DNA of 64,000 nt from Carnobacterium iners. GTDB taxonomy: Bacteria > Bacillota > Bacilli > Lactobacillales > Carnobacteriaceae. The DNA is taken from positions 686,001-750,000 of the forward strand of contig NZ_FXBJ01000002.1 of the NCBI RefSeq assembly GCF_900177385.1, written 5' to 3'. The first letter of the stretch is position 1. The number at the start of each line of letters is the position of its first letter. Below, piece after piece: positions 19,468 through 30,628 of this stretch. The position numbers were made by a program, and so were the translations under genes. The notes under the pieces are model-generated. The model was not told the origin of the DNA. It worked only from the letters and a program-made list of their open reading frames with translations, and did not search any database.

Positions 19468-19938
19468 ATGCCTCGTAAAGGTCCTATTACTAAACGTGAT
19501 GTTTTACCAGATCCGATTTATAATTCTAAATTAGCTACTCGTCTAATCAACCGTTTAATGGTTGATGGAAAACGTGGAAAAGCTGCTACAATTCTTTACA
19601 ACGCTCTTGAAGTAGTTAAAGAACAAACTGGCAACGATCCTATTGAAGTATTTGAACAAGCAATGAAAAATATCATGCCTGTTATTGAAGTTAAAGCTCG
19701 TCGTGTTGGGGGTTCTAACTACCAAGTGCCAGTTGAAGTTCGTCCAGACCGTCGTACTGCATTAGCATTACGTTGGTTAGTAAACTATTCACGTCTACGT
19801 GGAGAAGATACTATGGAACAACGCTTAGCTAAAGAAATTATGGATGCAGCAAACAATTCAGGTGCTGCTGTTAAGAAACGTGAAGAAACACATAAAGTAG
19901 CAGAAGCTAATAAAGCTTTCGCTCATTACCGCTGGTAA
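19468..19938 (+). CDS. rpsG: 30S ribosomal protein S7
   Basis: S7 nucleates assembly of the 30S head. ATG at 19468, 8 nt behind AAAGGAGGA, gives the standard 156 residues starting [12 protein letters not shown]; an ATG six codons upstream overlaps the ribosome-binding site and is rejected. Conserved segments include the N-terminal basic tail and [12 protein letters not shown] (about 80). It is followed by a hairpin before fusA. Confidence 0.98.
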   Translation: MPRKGPITKRDVLPDPIYNSKLATRLINRLMVDGKRGKAATILYNALEVVKEQTGNDPIEVFEQAMKNIMPVIEVKARRVGGSNYQVPVEVRPDRRTALALRWLVNYSRLRGEDTMEQRLAKEIMDAANNSGAAVKKREETHKVAEANKAFAHYRW

Positions 19939-19940
19939 AA

Positions 19941-20010
19941 TTTTCCAACAAAAGGCTTGGTTTTTGTTTTTTGAAGACCATGCCTTTATTGGAAAAAATG
20001 TGTTTTTTTT
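19941..20010 (+). terminator. rpsG-fusA intercistronic hairpin with T-run
   Basis: TTTTCCAA...AGGCTTGGT pairs with ACCATGCCT...TTGGAAAA (to about 19997), an imperfect stem of about 20 bp followed by ATGTG and eight T. It looks like a partial terminator that lowers fusA transcription relative to rpsLG. Confidence 0.65.
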
Positions 20011-20052
20011 AATACAATAAAAATCTAAAAGAAAAAGGGGTGTTAGTGCAAA

Positions 20053-22137
20053 ATGGCAAAAAGAGAGTTTACTCTAGAAAATACCCGTAATATTGGAATC
20101 ATGGCCCATATCGATGCTGGTAAAACAACAACGACTGAGCGTGTCCTTTATTATACTGGCCGTATCCATAAGATTGGTGAAACCCATGAAGGGGCTTCAC
20201 AAATGGACTGGATGGCACAAGAACAAGAACGTGGTATTACAATTACTTCTGCAGCTACAACTGCAGCTTGGAAAGGTCACCGTGTAAACATTATTGATAC
20301 TCCAGGTCACGTTGACTTCACTGTTGAAGTTGAACGTTCTCTTCGCGTATTAGATGGTGCTGTTGCTTTACTAGATGCTCAATCAGGTGTTGAACCTCAA
20401 ACTGAAACAGTTTGGCGTCAAGCAACAACTTACGGTGTACCTCGTATTGTTTTCATTAATAAAATGGATAAAACTGGAGCTGACTTCTTATATTCTGTAG
20501 GAACGATTCATGACCGTTTACAAGCTAACGCTCATCCAATCCAATTACCCATTGGTGCTGAAGATAACTTCACAGGGATCATTGATTTAGTGAAAATGAA
20601 GGCTGAAATCTATGAAGATGATTTAGGGATTAATATTCGTGAGGAAGAAATTCCTGCTGAATATCTAGAATTAGCTGAAGAATGGCGTTTGAAATTAGTT
20701 GAAGCGGTTGCTGAAACTGACGAAGACTTGATGGAAAGATACCTTGATGGGGAAGAAATTTCTCAAGAAGAATTGAAAAAAGCTATTCGCGTTGCAACGA
20801 TAAAAGTTGATTTTTATCCAGTACTTTGTGGATCAGCATTTAAAAATAAGGGTGTTCAATTAATGCTTGATGCAGTTATTGATTACCTACCATCACCACT
20901 TGATGTTGAAGCTATTGAAGGTGTACTTGTTGGAGATGAAGAGCGTGTTTTACGTCATGCAGATGACAGCGAGCCTTTCTCAGCTCTTGCGTTTAAAGTT
21001 ATGACAGATCCATTTGTTGGACGTTTGACTTTCTTCCGCGTATACTCAGGTACTTTACAAGCTGGTTCATATGTTCAAAACTCATCTAAAGGTAAACGTG
21101 AACGTGTTGGCCGTATCTTACAGATGCACGCTAACTCACGTAGCGAAATTCCTGAAGTGTTTGCTGGCGATATCGCTGCAGCTGTTGGATTGAAAAATAC
21201 AACAACTGGTGACACTTTATGTGATGAAAAAGATCAAGTTATCTTAGAGTCAATGGAGTTCCCAGAACCCGTTATTCAAGTAGCTATCGAACCTAGATCT
21301 AAAGCTGATCAAGATAAAATGGGTGTTGCGTTACAAAAACTTGCTGAAGAAGATCCAACTTTCCGCGCTGAAACTGACCACGAAACTGGCGAAACAATTA
21401 TTGCTGGTATGGGTGAGTTACACTTGGATATCATTGTAGACCGTATGAGACGTGAATTTAACGTTGACGCTACTGTTGGTGCTCCACAAGTTTCTTATCG
21501 TGAGACATTCCGTGGTTCTACTAAAGCCGAGGGTAAATTCGTTCGCCAATCTGGTGGTAAAGGTCAATACGGTCACGTATGGATTGAATTCTCACCAAAT
21601 GATGAAGGAAAAGGTTTTGAGTTTGAAGATGCAATCGTTGGTGGTGTGGTTCCTCGTGAGTACATCCCAGCAGTTAAAGCAGGATTAGAAGCTTCATTAG
21701 ATAACGGTGTTCTTGCTGGGTATCCATTAGTCGATATCAAAGCAAAACTTTATGATGGTTCATACCATGACGTTGACTCAAATGAGACAGCCTTTAAAGT
21801 TGCTGCATCAATGGCACTTAAGAACGCTTCTAAAAAAGCAAGCCCAGTAATTCTAGAACCAATGATGGCTGTTGAAATTACAGTTCCTGAAGAATATTTA
21901 GGGGATGTAATGGGACATATTTCTGCACGTCGCGGACGTATCGAAGGTTCTGAAGCACGTGGAAACACAACAATTGTTAAAGGAACAATTCCTTTGGCTG
22001 AGATGTTTGGCTATGCTACTTCTTTACGTTCTTCAACACAAGGTCGCGGAACTTTCTCTATGACATTTGATCATTACGAAGATGTTCCTAAATCTATTTC
22101 TGAAGAAATTATCAAGAAAAATGGTGGAGAAGCGTAA
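20053..22137 (+). CDS. fusA: elongation factor G
   Basis: GTPase that drives ribosomal translocation. The 694 residues cover the G domain ([13 protein letters not shown] at about 17-29, DTPGHVDF at about 82-89, NKMD at about 136-139) and domains II-V ending [24 protein letters not shown] at 20053 follows AAAAGGGGTG. Third gene of the str operon. Confidence 0.98.
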   Translation: MAKREFTLENTRNIGIMAHIDAGKTTTTERVLYYTGRIHKIGETHEGASQMDWMAQEQERGITITSAATTAAWKGHRVNIIDTPGHVDFTVEVERSLRVLDGAVALLDAQSGVEPQTETVWRQATTYGVPRIVFINKMDKTGADFLYSVGTIHDRLQANAHPIQLPIGAEDNFTGIIDLVKMKAEIYEDDLGINIREEEIPAEYLELAEEWRLKLVEAVAETDEDLMERYLDGEEISQEELKKAIRVATIKVDFYPVLCGSAFKNKGVQLMLDAVIDYLPSPLDVEAIEGVLVGDEERVLRHADDSEPFSALAFKVMTDPFVGRLTFFRVYSGTLQAGSYVQNSSKGKRERVGRILQMHANSRSEIPEVFAGDIAAAVGLKNTTTGDTLCDEKDQVILESMEFPEPVIQVAIEPRSKADQDKMGVALQKLAEEDPTFRAETDHETGETIIAGMGELHLDIIVDRMRREFNVDATVGAPQVSYRETFRGSTKAEGKFVRQSGGKGQYGHVWIEFSPNDEGKGFEFEDAIVGGVVPREYIPAVKAGLEASLDNGVLAGYPLVDIKAKLYDGSYHDVDSNETAFKVAASMALKNASKKASPVILEPMMAVEITVPEEYLGDVMGHISARRGRIEGSEARGNTTIVKGTIPLAEMFGYATSLRSSTQGRGTFSMTFDHYEDVPKSISEEIIKKNGGEA

Positions 22138-22160
22138 GCTTCTTTATCGATTGTTAAGTA

Positions 22161-22189
22161 TTGCTTTTATTAGGAATACTAGGTATACT
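22161..22189 (+). promoter_or_regulatory. tuf promoter
   Basis: TTGCTT (22161-22166), 17-nt spacer, TATACT (22184-22189). It lies in the fusA-tuf gap and would let tuf be transcribed on its own at higher level. Confidence 0.75.
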
Positions 22190-22264
22190 TTTTACGACTG
22201 ATGAGATAAATTCAATTTTATTCATCAAAAAATTAAAACTCAATTCGAGGAGGAAATTACTAAA

Positions 22265-23455
22265 ATGGCAAAAGAAAAATATGATCGCTCAAAACCACAC
22301 GTTAACGTTGGAACTATCGGACACGTCGACCATGGTAAAACAACTTTAACAGCTGCTATTACAACTGTATTAGCTAAAAAAGGATTCAAAAGTACTGCTA
22401 CAGACTACGCTTCTATTGATGGTGCTCCAGAAGAGCGCGAACGTGGAATCACAATTTCAACGTCTCACGTTGAATATGAGACTGCAGATCGTCACTACGC
22501 TCACGTAGACTGCCCAGGCCATGCTGACTATGTTAAAAACATGATCACTGGTGCTGCACAAATGGATGGAGCTATCTTAGTGGTATCTGCTGCTGATGGC
22601 CCTATGCCTCAAACACGTGAACACATTCTATTGTCTCGCCAAGTTGGTGTTCCATACATCGTTGTTTTCTTAAACAAAGTAGATATGGTTGATGACGAAG
22701 AATTACTAGAATTAGTTGAAATGGAAGTTCGTGACTTATTATCAGACTACGATTTCCCAGGAGACGACACTCCAGTTATTGCTGGTTCAGCTCTTAAAGC
22801 ATTAGAAGGCGTTGCAGAGTACGAAGATAAAATCATGGACTTGATGGCAGCTGTAGATTCTTACATCCCAACACCAGTTCGTGATACTGAAAAACCATTC
22901 ATGATGCCAGTTGAGGACGTATTCTCAATTACTGGACGTGGAACAGTTGCTACAGGTCGTGTAGAAACTGGACAAATCAAAGTCGGTGAAGAAATCGAAA
23001 TCATCGGAATCCACGAAGCAACTACTAAATCAACTGTAACCGGAGTTGAAATGTTCCGTAAATTGTTAGATTTTGCTCAAGCAGGAGATAACATTGGTGC
23101 ATTATTACGTGGAGTTGCACGTGAAGATATCCAACGTGGACAAGTATTAGCTAAACCAGGCTCAATTACTCCACATACAAAATTTACAGGTGAAGTTTAT
23201 ATCTTATCTAAAGAAGAGGGTGGACGTCATACTCCATTTTTCGCAAACTACCGCCCACAATTTTACTTCCGTACAACTGACGTAACTGGTGTTGTTGAGT
23301 TACCAGAAGGTACTGAAATGGTTATGCCAGGAGACAACGTTACAATTTCTGTTGACTTGATTGCTCCTATCGCTATTGATCCAGGTACTAAATTCACTAT
23401 TCGTGAAGGTGGACGTACTGTTGGAGCCGGCGTTGTAGCATCAATCGAAAAATAA
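22265..23455 (+). CDS. tuf: elongation factor Tu
   Basis: GTPase that delivers aminoacyl-tRNA. The 396-residue protein has [10 protein letters not shown] (about 19-28), DCPGHADY (about 81-88), NKVD (about 136-139) and the complete beta-barrel domains ending [15 protein letters not shown] at 22265 follows GAGGAGGA. It has its own promoter and a strong terminator. Confidence 0.98.
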   Translation: MAKEKYDRSKPHVNVGTIGHVDHGKTTLTAAITTVLAKKGFKSTATDYASIDGAPEERERGITISTSHVEYETADRHYAHVDCPGHADYVKNMITGAAQMDGAILVVSAADGPMPQTREHILLSRQVGVPYIVVFLNKVDMVDDEELLELVEMEVRDLLSDYDFPGDDTPVIAGSALKALEGVAEYEDKIMDLMAAVDSYIPTPVRDTEKPFMMPVEDVFSITGRGTVATGRVETGQIKVGEEIEIIGIHEATTKSTVTGVEMFRKLLDFAQAGDNIGALLRGVAREDIQRGQVLAKPGSITPHTKFTGEVYILSKEEGGRHTPFFANYRPQFYFRTTDVTGVVELPEGTEMVMPGDNVTISVDLIAPIAIDPGTKFTIREGGRTVGAGVVASIEK

Positions 23456-23513
23456 TTAATTATTTTTTACAGTAATAAGGGACTTTGTCAAAAGGCAAAG
23501 CGTGATCATATGA

Positions 23514-23547
23514 AAAAAGACCGCATCGAATCTGATGCGGTCTTTTT
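23514..23547 (+). terminator. tuf terminator
   Basis: AAAAAGACCGCATC, GAATCT loop, GATGCGGTCTTTTT: a perfect stem with a T-run. Confidence 0.95.
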
Positions 23548-23639
23548 ATGTCTAATTTTAACTTAATAAATCAGCTACATAGATGAATAGTAGATAATAA
23601 AAAATGATAAATAAAATTAAATGATATTTTTTGCAAACA

Positions 23640-23648
23640 TGTTATACT
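23640..23648 (+). promoter_or_regulatory. extended -10 promoter before ilvE
   Basis: TG, one base, then TATACT (23643-23648) forms an extended -10; no good -35 is visible. It is placed 31 nt before the ilvE start. Confidence 0.55.
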
Positions 23649-23679
23649 AAAATTTATCAGAAGATGAGGAGAATATAAA

Positions 23680-24702
23680 ATGAAAAAATCTATAGAATTA
23701 GACTGGGCTAACTTAGGATTTAATTACATTAAAACAGACTATCGCTACATTTCATATTGGGGAAAAGGAGAATGGGATGGAGGAACTCTGACCGAAGATA
23801 ATACGGTGCACATAAGTGAAGGTTCAACAGCATTGCATTATGGTCAAACAGTTTTTGAAGGGATGAAAGCTTACCGAGCAAAAGATGGCAGTATTAATTT
23901 GTTTCGTCCAGAAGAAAACGCAAAACGGATGCAGCGTAGTTGTAGAAGACTGTTGATGCCTGTAATTTTAACAGATGTTTTTGTTGAAGCAATAAAAAAA
24001 GTTGTAAAAGCAAATGAAGAATATATTCCGCCATATGGCACTGGCGGTTCATTATACATTAGACCTTATATGATTGGAATCGGTGATAATATCGGTGTCA
24101 AACCTGCGGAAGGTTACTTATTTTCAATCTTTTGTATGCCAGTAGGAGCTTATTTCAAAGAAGGATTGGTTCCAACAAATTTTTTAGTTTCGGAATACGA
24201 TCGTGCTGCCGGAAATGGCACGGGGGCAGCTAAAGTTGGCGGAAATTATGGTGGAAGTTTACTTCCAGGAAGTCTAGCGCGTGAAAGAAACTTTAGTGAT
24301 GCTATTTATCTTGATCCAATTACTCACACTAAGATAGAAGAAGTAGGAGCTGCTAATTTTTTTGGTATTACAAAAGATAACCAATTTATCACACCGTTAT
24401 CTCCTTCAATTTTACCAAGTATTACGAAGTATTCTTTATTGTATCTAGCCGAGAAACGGCTAGGATTAGAAGCAAGAGAAGAAGATGTCTTCGTTAATCA
24501 ATTAGATCGATTTACAGAAGCAGGAGCTTGTGGGACCGCAGCAGTGATAACGCCTATCGGTGGAATACAATATAAAGATGATTTCCATACGTTTTATAGC
24601 GAAACAGAAACTGGACCAATTATAAAAAAATTATATAATGAATTAACCGGTATTCAATATGGTGATGTTATAGCACCAGAAGGCTGGATTATAAAAGTTT
24701 AA
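23680..24702 (+). CDS. ilvE: branched-chain amino acid aminotransferase
   Basis: PLP enzyme that interconverts leucine, isoleucine and valine with their 2-oxo acids, using 2-oxoglutarate/glutamate. The 340 residues fit the class IV family: ALHYGQTVFEGMKAYR (about 51-66), the PLP lysine in GAAKVGGNY (Lys185), and EVGAANFF and TAVITPIGGI segments. ATG at 23680 follows GATGAGGAG. It is a single-gene unit between tuf and the S10 operon, a position not typical for ribosomal gene clusters. In lactic acid bacteria the enzyme often works in catabolism and flavour formation, which is background and not shown by the sequence. Confidence 0.95.
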   Translation: MKKSIELDWANLGFNYIKTDYRYISYWGKGEWDGGTLTEDNTVHISEGSTALHYGQTVFEGMKAYRAKDGSINLFRPEENAKRMQRSCRRLLMPVILTDVFVEAIKKVVKANEEYIPPYGTGGSLYIRPYMIGIGDNIGVKPAEGYLFSIFCMPVGAYFKEGLVPTNFLVSEYDRAAGNGTGAAKVGGNYGGSLLPGSLARERNFSDAIYLDPITHTKIEEVGAANFFGITKDNQFITPLSPSILPSITKYSLLYLAEKRLGLEAREEDVFVNQLDRFTEAGACGTAAVITPIGGIQYKDDFHTFYSETETGPIIKKLYNELTGIQYGDVIAPEGWIIKV

Positions 24703-24772
24703 AGATTTCGTGCTTAGTAAAAAAATAAGAAAAATAAGATTGTTTAAGTAGACAAATAAAGTATTGTGAGTT

Positions 24773-24812
24773 ACGATAAGAGGCGTTGGCAAAATCTTAT
24801 CGTGGCCTTTTA
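24773..24812 (+). terminator. probable ilvE terminator
   Basis: ACGATAAGA (24773-24781) pairs with TCTTATCGT (24795-24803); a short GGCC and four T follow. The weak T-run lowers confidence. Confidence 0.55.
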
Positions 24813-24911
24813 TATTTGGGAGAAAAAACTTCTTCTATAGTATAGAATGTTACAGATAATAAGATGTTTTGGCAGAACATCAAAAAAAATAGAAAAATAA
24901 TTAAAAAAGTC

Positions 24912-24940
24912 TTGAAAGATAAAGATACATCTTGTATAAT
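24912..24940 (+). promoter_or_regulatory. S10 operon promoter
   Basis: TTGAAA (24912-24917), 17-nt spacer, TATAAT (24935-24940). It drives the long ribosomal-protein operon. Confidence 0.9.
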
Positions 24941-24946
24941 TGGACA

Positions 24947-25104
24947 GGTGCAGATTTTATCGGATAAATCGTACTGGGTATTTCGAAAGAAAACCAACGG
25001 CTATGAAACGAGAAGTTGCGACACACCCGGCCGCTTTGCCACGGCGAGTGCATCGGAAAATTTTCGTGGAGCAAAGTCTAATTTCTAAGACTAGGCGAAG
25101 GAGG
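24947..25104 (+). promoter_or_regulatory. S10 operon leader
   Basis: A leader of about 165 nt, markedly more GC-rich than its surroundings, contains GTTGCGACACACCCGGCCG, CTTTGCCACGGCG and GGAAAATTTTCGTGGAGC. A GC-rich block of this kind before rpsJ recurs in related Firmicutes as I recall; in gamma-proteobacteria the leader is the L4 control site, but that regulator is not established here. Confidence 0.55.
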
Positions 25105-25111
25105 GAAAATG

Positions 25112-25420
25112 ATGGCAAAACAAAAAATTCGTATTCGTTTAAAAGCGTATGAACATCGCATTTTAGACCAAGCAGCGGAGAAGATTGTAGAAACAGCAAA
25201 AAGAACTGGTGCTAGCGTGTCTGGTCCAATTCCATTACCGACAGAAAGAAGTCTTTATACCGTGATTCGTGCGACTCATAAATATAAAGATTCTCGTGAG
25301 CAATTTGAAATGCTTACACATAAACGTGTGATTGATGTTATCAATCCAACACCTAAAACTGTTGACGCGTTAACAAAACTTGATCTACCGTCAGGCGTAG
25401 ATATCGAAATTAAACTTTAA
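25112..25420 (+). CDS. rpsJ: 30S ribosomal protein S10
   Basis: S10 (NusE) is part of the 30S head and also of transcription antitermination complexes. The second of two consecutive ATG codons (25112) is better spaced from AAGGAGGG and gives the standard 102 residues [15 protein letters not shown]; starting at 25109 adds one Met. Conserved [13 protein letters not shown] is present. First gene of the S10 operon. Confidence 0.97.
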   Translation: MAKQKIRIRLKAYEHRILDQAAEKIVETAKRTGASVSGPIPLPTERSLYTVIRATHKYKDSREQFEMLTHKRVIDVINPTPKTVDALTKLDLPSGVDIEIKL

Positions 25421-25448
25421 TAAAAATTAAAAAAATGGAGGTGTACTC

Positions 25449-26084
25449 ATGACCAAAGGAATCTTAGGCAAAAAAGTAGGGATGACACAAGTGTTTACTG
25501 AATCAGGCGAATTAATCCCTGTAACAGTTATCGAAGCAACACCAAACGTTGTTTTACAAGTTAAAACAATGGAAAATGATGGATACGAAGCAATTCAATT
25601 GGGTTACCAAGACAAACGCGAAGTATTATCAAACAAACCTGCAAAAGGACATGTAGCAAAAGCAAATACTGCTCCTAAGCGCTTCATTCGTGAATTTGAC
25701 GATGTTGAGCTTAGTGAATACGAAGTGGGTAAAGAAATTCGTGTTGATAGTTTCAAAGCTGGAGACATCGTTAACGTTACGGGGACAACAAAAGGTAAAG
25801 GATTCCAAGGTGTTATCAAACGTCACGGACATAGTCGTGGACCAATGTCTCACGGATCCCGTCACCACCGTCGTCCTGGTTCATTGGGTGACGCTAACGC
25901 AGCGCGCGTATTTAAACAAACATTATTACCTGGACGTATGGGCGGAAACCGTATAACAATTCAAAACCTTGAAGTTGTACGTGTAGATCTAGAGAAAAAT
26001 GTTATCCTTATTAAAGGTAATGTGCCAGGAGCTAAAAAATCCTTAATCCAAATTAAATCTGCTTTTGAAAAAGTAGCTAAATAA
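25449..26084 (+). CDS. rplC: 50S ribosomal protein L3
   Basis: L3 is an early-assembly protein reaching towards the peptidyl-transferase centre. The 211 residues start [16 protein letters not shown] and contain the extended loop with [20 protein letters not shown] (about 130-150). ATG at 25449 follows ATGGAGGTG. Second gene of the S10 operon. Confidence 0.98.
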   Translation: MTKGILGKKVGMTQVFTESGELIPVTVIEATPNVVLQVKTMENDGYEAIQLGYQDKREVLSNKPAKGHVAKANTAPKRFIREFDDVELSEYEVGKEIRVDSFKAGDIVNVTGTTKGKGFQGVIKRHGHSRGPMSHGSRHHRRPGSLGDANAARVFKQTLLPGRMGGNRITIQNLEVVRVDLEKNVILIKGNVPGAKKSLIQIKSAFEKVAK

Positions 26085-26109
26085 TTAACTAAGAGAGGAG
26101 GAACAAGGA

Positions 26110-26733
26110 ATGCCAAAATTAGCATTATACAAACAAGATGGTACTCAAAATGGTGAAGTTACTTTAAACGACGCTATCTTCGGTATCGAACCAAACGAAA
26201 ACGTTGTGTTTGATGCAATCATCATGCAACGTGCTTCATTAAGACAAGGGAATCATGCAGTTAAAAACCGTAGCGCAGTCTCCGGTGGTGGACGTAAACC
26301 ATGGCGTCAAAAAGGAACTGGTCGTGCCCGTGCAGGGTCAACTAGATCTCCTATCTGGCGTGGTGGTGGAATTGTCTTCGGACCGACTCCACGTTCATAC
26401 AGCTACAAACTTCCTAAAAAAGTTCGTCGTTTAGCAATTAAATCTGTTCTTTCTACTAAAGTAATTGATCAAGATTTAATCATTGTTGACGCGTTGAACT
26501 TTGATGCACCAAAAACTAAAGAGTTTGCACAAGTGTTAAAAAATCTAAACGTTGATACAAAAGTATTAGTAGTTGTTGAAGACGGTAATGATTTTACAAT
26601 GTTATCAGCACGTAATCTTCCAGGTGTTACAGTAGTAGCAACTGACAACATTAGTGTATTGGATGTTGTATCTCATAACAAAATGATTTTGACACAAACT
26701 GCTCTTACTAAGGTAGAGGAGGTTCTTCAATAA
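26110..26733 (+). CDS. rplD: 50S ribosomal protein L4
   Basis: L4 lines the exit tunnel through its long loop ([18 protein letters not shown], about 62-80), a site where macrolide-resistance changes occur; no insertion or deletion is seen. In some bacteria L4 also represses the operon. Length 207 is normal. ATG at 26110 follows GAGGAGGA. Its stop codon overlaps the rplW start by one base. Confidence 0.98.
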   Translation: MPKLALYKQDGTQNGEVTLNDAIFGIEPNENVVFDAIIMQRASLRQGNHAVKNRSAVSGGGRKPWRQKGTGRARAGSTRSPIWRGGGIVFGPTPRSYSYKLPKKVRRLAIKSVLSTKVIDQDLIIVDALNFDAPKTKEFAQVLKNLNVDTKVLVVVEDGNDFTMLSARNLPGVTVVATDNISVLDVVSHNKMILTQTALTKVEEVLQ

Positions 26734-27017
26734 TGGATGCACAAGACGTAATCAAGCGCCCGGTTATCACTGAAGCTTCAATGGTAGCTCAAGAGGACAA
26801 GAAATTTACTTTTGAAGTAGATGTCCGCGCTAGCAAAACAGAAGTAAAAAAAGCAGTTGAAGAGATTTTTGACGTTAAAGTTAGAAAAGTAAATATTATG
26901 AACGTACGCGGAAAGTTAAAGCGTCAAGGTAAATTTGCTGGTTACACAAAAAAACGTCGTAAAGCAATTGTATCATTAACAGCTGATTCTAAAGAAATCC
27001 AATTTTTTGAAGCGTAA
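26733..27017 (+). CDS. rplW: 50S ribosomal protein L23
   Basis: L23 stands at the tunnel exit and docks SRP and trigger factor. The 94-residue protein has the family start ([13 protein letters not shown]) and the basic loop [20 protein letters not shown]. Its ATG overlaps the rplD stop (TAATG), indicating coupled translation; GGAGG lies inside the end of rplD. Confidence 0.97.
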   Translation: MDAQDVIKRPVITEASMVAQEDKKFTFEVDVRASKTEVKKAVEEIFDVKVRKVNIMNVRGKLKRQGKFAGYTKKRRKAIVSLTADSKEIQFFEA

Positions 27018-27053
27018 GTAAAGCTTTAAAATAATATTCAGGAGGGAAAACAC

Positions 27054-27887
27054 GTGGCGATTAGAAAGTATAAACCTACTACAAACGGTCGTCGTAATAT
27101 GACTGGTTCAGATTTCGCTGAGATCACTTCAACAACACCTGAAAAGACTTTGTTGGAGCCGAAAAAGAGAAACGCTGGTCGTAATAACGATGGTAAAATT
27201 ACTGTCCGTCACCGCGGTGGTGGCCATAAACGCAATTACCGTGTGATCGACTTTAAACGTAACAAAGACAATGTCATGGGAATTGTTAAAACAATCGAAT
27301 ACGATCCAAACCGTTCTGCAAACATTGCATTAGTGCAATACACAGATGGAATTAAGACGTATATCATTGCACCAAAAGGAATAGAAGTTGGACAACACCT
27401 ATATTCTGGAGAAGAAGCAGATATCAAAATTGGTAATGCGTTGCCTTTAGCAAATATTCCTGTTGGTACTGTTATTCACAACATTGAGTTAAAACCTGGA
27501 AAAGGTGGACAATTAGTACGTTCAGCTGGAACTAACGCACAAGTGTTAGGTAAAGAAGGCAAATACGTGTTGGTTCGTTTAAACTCAGGCGAAGTTCGTA
27601 TGATCTTATCAACTTGTCGCGCAACGATTGGTTCAGTTGGTAATGAGCAACACGAATTAATTAATATTGGTAAAGCTGGACGTTCACGTTGGTTAGGTAA
27701 ACGCTCAACTGTTCGTGGATCAGTAATGAACCCGAATGATCACCCACACGGTGGTGGTGAAGGTAAAGCTCCAATCGGACATGCCGGTCCAATGACTCCA
27801 TGGGGCAAGCCTGCTCTTGGATTGAAAACTCGTAACAAAAAAGCTCAATCAGATAAATTCATTGTACGTAGACGCAAGAAAAAATAA
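27054..27887 (+). CDS. rplB: 50S ribosomal protein L2
   Basis: L2 is needed for subunit joining and peptidyl transfer. The 277 residues start at GTG 27054 ([17 protein letters not shown]) behind CAGGAGGG. The SH3-like and OB-like domains are followed by the conserved C-terminal [17 protein letters not shown] block containing the functionally important histidine (about residue 230). Confidence 0.98.
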   Translation: MAIRKYKPTTNGRRNMTGSDFAEITSTTPEKTLLEPKKRNAGRNNDGKITVRHRGGGHKRNYRVIDFKRNKDNVMGIVKTIEYDPNRSANIALVQYTDGIKTYIIAPKGIEVGQHLYSGEEADIKIGNALPLANIPVGTVIHNIELKPGKGGQLVRSAGTNAQVLGKEGKYVLVRLNSGEVRMILSTCRATIGSVGNEQHELINIGKAGRSRWLGKRSTVRGSVMNPNDHPHGGGEGKAPIGHAGPMTPWGKPALGLKTRNKKAQSDKFIVRRRKKK

Positions 27888-27940
27888 TTTGAGTAAATCA
27901 GCGTAAGCTGGTTTACTACTAGCGGAAAGGAGGTCCAAAC

Positions 27941-28219
27941 ATGGGTCGTAGTCTTAAAAAAGGACCTTTTGTAGATGATCACTTGATGAAAAAAATGGAC
28001 GCATTAGCTAAAAGCGAAAAGAAATCAGTTGTTAAAACTTGGTCTCGTCGTTCAACAATTTTCCCGAGTTTCGTAGGATACACAATTGCTGTCTATGATG
28101 GACGCAAGCATGTTCCTGTTTATGTACAAGAAGACATGGTCGGACACAAATTAGGCGAATTCGCACCAACAAGAACATACCGCGGTCACGCTGCGGATGA
28201 TAAAAGAACTAGACGTTAA
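27941..28219 (+). CDS. rpsS: 30S ribosomal protein S19
   Basis: S19 binds the 30S head near the A site together with S13. The 92-residue protein has [18 protein letters not shown] and [19 protein letters not shown] at 27941 follows AAAGGAGGT. Confidence 0.98.
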   Translation: MGRSLKKGPFVDDHLMKKMDALAKSEKKSVVKTWSRRSTIFPSFVGYTIAVYDGRKHVPVYVQEDMVGHKLGEFAPTRTYRGHAADDKRTRR

Positions 28220-28239
28220 TATCGAGGGGAGGTATACTC

Positions 28240-28596
28240 ATGCAAGAACAAATTACAGAAGCTACAGCTACAGCAAAAACTGTTCGTATTGCACCTCGTA
28301 AAGTTCGTCTAGTTGTCGATCTTATTAGAGGAAAAAGTGTTGGAGAAGCTATTTCGATTTTGAAATTCACTCCACGCGGGGCATCACCAGTAGTTGAAAA
28401 AGTGCTAATGTCAGCTATAGCGAATGCAGAACACAACTACGATTTAGATGTAGAAAACTTGGTAGTTAGCGAAGCTTACGTTAACGAAGGCGCAACGATG
28501 AAACGTTTCCGCCCTCGTGCAAAAGGTTCAGCAGCACCAATCTTGAAGCGTACAAGCCATATTACAGTAGTGGTATCAGAGAAAAAGGAGGGATAA
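28240..28596 (+). CDS. rplV: 50S ribosomal protein L22
   Basis: L22 lines the exit tunnel through its beta-hairpin ([18 protein letters not shown], about 86-103), the other protein site of macrolide resistance; it looks normal. The 118 residues begin with a short threonine-rich extension ahead of the usual [13 protein letters not shown] at 28240 follows GGGAGGT. Confidence 0.97.
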   Translation: MQEQITEATATAKTVRIAPRKVRLVVDLIRGKSVGEAISILKFTPRGASPVVEKVLMSAIANAEHNYDLDVENLVVSEAYVNEGATMKRFRPRAKGSAAPILKRTSHITVVVSEKKEG

Positions 28597-28599
28597 TCT

Positions 28600-29256
28600 G
28601 TGGGTCAAAAAATTAATCCAACGGGCTTACGTATAGGCATAATTCGTGATTGGGATGCTAAATGGTATGCAGAAAAAGAATATGCTAACTATTTACATGA
28701 AGATCTACGTATCCGTGAATACATTGCTAAAAAACTTAGTGACGCTTCAATTTCTCAAATTGAAATAGAACGCGCTGCTAATCGTGTAAATGTTTCACTT
28801 CATACTGCTAAACCGGGCATGGTTATCGGTAAAGGTGGTTCAGAAGTTGATTCTCTACGCAAAAAATTAAACGAGCTTACAGGCAAACGTGTCCACATCA
28901 ACATCGTGGAAATTAAAAATCCTGATTTAGATGCTAAATTAGTTGCAGAAGGTATTACTACTCAACTAGAAAGCCGTGTTGCTTTCCGTCGTGCTCAAAA
29001 ACAAGCAATCCAACGCACAATGCGTTCTGGCGCTAAAGGAATTAAAACAATGGTTTCAGGTCGTTTAAACGGTGCAGATATCGCTCGTAGCGAAACTCAC
29101 TCTGAAGGATCAGTTCCATTACACACATTGCGTGCCGATATCGACTACGCATGGGAAGAAGCAGATACTACTTATGGTAAATTGGGCGTTAAAGTCTGGA
29201 TTTATCGTGGAGAAATTCTTCCAACAAAAAAGAACGCTGAGAAAGGAGGGAAATAA
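28600..29256 (+). CDS. rpsC: 30S ribosomal protein S3
   Basis: S3 lies at the mRNA entry channel. The 218-residue protein starts at GTG 28600 ([13 protein letters not shown]), 3 nt behind the rplV stop, with AAGGAGG inside the end of rplV. The KH domain has [15 protein letters not shown] (about 73-87) with the GxxG loop; the C-terminal domain has [14 protein letters not shown]. Confidence 0.98.
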   Translation: MGQKINPTGLRIGIIRDWDAKWYAEKEYANYLHEDLRIREYIAKKLSDASISQIEIERAANRVNVSLHTAKPGMVIGKGGSEVDSLRKKLNELTGKRVHINIVEIKNPDLDAKLVAEGITTQLESRVAFRRAQKQAIQRTMRSGAKGIKTMVSGRLNGADIARSETHSEGSVPLHTLRADIDYAWEEADTTYGKLGVKVWIYRGEILPTKKNAEKGGK

Positions 29257-29258
29257 TC

Positions 29259-29693
29259 ATGTTAGTACCTAAACGCGTGAAATTCCGTCGTGAATTTAGA
29301 GGTAAAATGCGTGGCGAAGCTAAGGGTGGAAAAGAAGTTTCTTTTGGAGAATACGGCTTACAAGCTATCGATTCACAATGGATTACTAACCGCCAGATTG
29401 AAGCAGCACGTATAGCAATGACACGTTATATGAAACGTGGTGGGAAAGTATGGATTAAAATTTTCCCTCATAAATCATACACGTCTAAAGCAATCGGAGT
29501 ACGTATGGGTTCCGGTAAAGGAGCTCCTGAAGGATGGGTAGCACCAGTTAAACGTGGAAAAATCATGTTTGAAGTTGGTGGCGTATCTGAAGAAGTAGCT
29601 CGTGAAGCATTACGTTTAGCTTCTCACAAATTACCCGTAAAAACGAAAATTGTAAAACGTACAGAAATTGGTGGTGAATCGAATGAAGGCTAA
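29259..29693 (+). CDS. rplP: 50S ribosomal protein L16
   Basis: L16 helps position tRNA at the A and P sites. The 144 residues start [19 protein letters not shown] and contain [19 protein letters not shown]. It begins 2 nt behind rpsC, with AAAGGAGGG in that gene's last codons. Its end overlaps the rpmC start by 11 nt. Confidence 0.98.
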   Translation: MLVPKRVKFRREFRGKMRGEAKGGKEVSFGEYGLQAIDSQWITNRQIEAARIAMTRYMKRGGKVWIKIFPHKSYTSKAIGVRMGSGKGAPEGWVAPVKRGKIMFEVGGVSEEVAREALRLASHKLPVKTKIVKRTEIGGESNEG

Positions 29694-29877
29694 TGAACTT
29701 AAAGAGTTATCCACTGCTGAAATGGTTGAAAAAGAGAAAGAATATAAATCTGAACTGTTCAACTTGCGATTCCAATTAGCAACAGGCCAATTAGAAAACA
29801 CTTCTCGTTTAAGTGAAGTTCGCAAATCGATTGCACGCATTAAAACTGCGTTACGTCAAGCTGAGTTACAAAAATAG
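29683..29877 (+). CDS. rpmC: 50S ribosomal protein L29
   Basis: L29 is a small helical protein near the tunnel exit that contacts L23. ATG at 29683 gives 64 residues, [20 protein letters not shown], the usual length; the frame is open five codons further back without support. Overlap with rplP implies translational coupling. Confidence 0.96.
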   Translation: MKANELKELSTAEMVEKEKEYKSELFNLRFQLATGQLENTSRLSEVRKSIARIKTALRQAELQK

Positions 29878-29904
29878 TTGACTAGCAAAGGAGGTTACCA
29901 AGCA

Positions 29905-30171
29905 ATGAATGAAGAACGTAATCAACGTAAAGTTTATCAGGGCCGTGTTCTTTCAGATAAAATGGATAAGACAATTGTTGTCGTAACAGAAACTCAAAAA
30001 AGACATAGTAAATATGGTAAACGTGTTAAATACTCTAAAAAATATAAAGCACATGATGAAAACAATGTAGCCAAAATTGGCGATATCGTAAAAATTATGG
30101 AAACTCGTCCATTATCTGCTACTAAACATTTCCGTTTATTAGAAGTGGTACAAGAATCAGTTATTATCTAA
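29905..30171 (+). CDS. rpsQ: 30S ribosomal protein S17
   Basis: S17 binds 16S rRNA early in assembly and has an OB fold. ATG at 29905 follows AAAGGAGGT and gives 88 residues, [20 protein letters not shown]; the open frame upstream covers the intergenic ribosome-binding site. The conserved [20 protein letters not shown] end is present. Confidence 0.97.
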   Translation: MNEERNQRKVYQGRVLSDKMDKTIVVVTETQKRHSKYGKRVKYSKKYKAHDENNVAKIGDIVKIMETRPLSATKHFRLLEVVQESVII

Positions 30172-30202
30172 TTGACTTTAAAGATAAGAAGTCAATTTTT
30201 AA

Positions 30203-30592
<390 letters not shown>

Positions 30593-30628
30593 TATCCAAC
30601 CATCCACTATAAGGAGGTGCAAGAAAAC

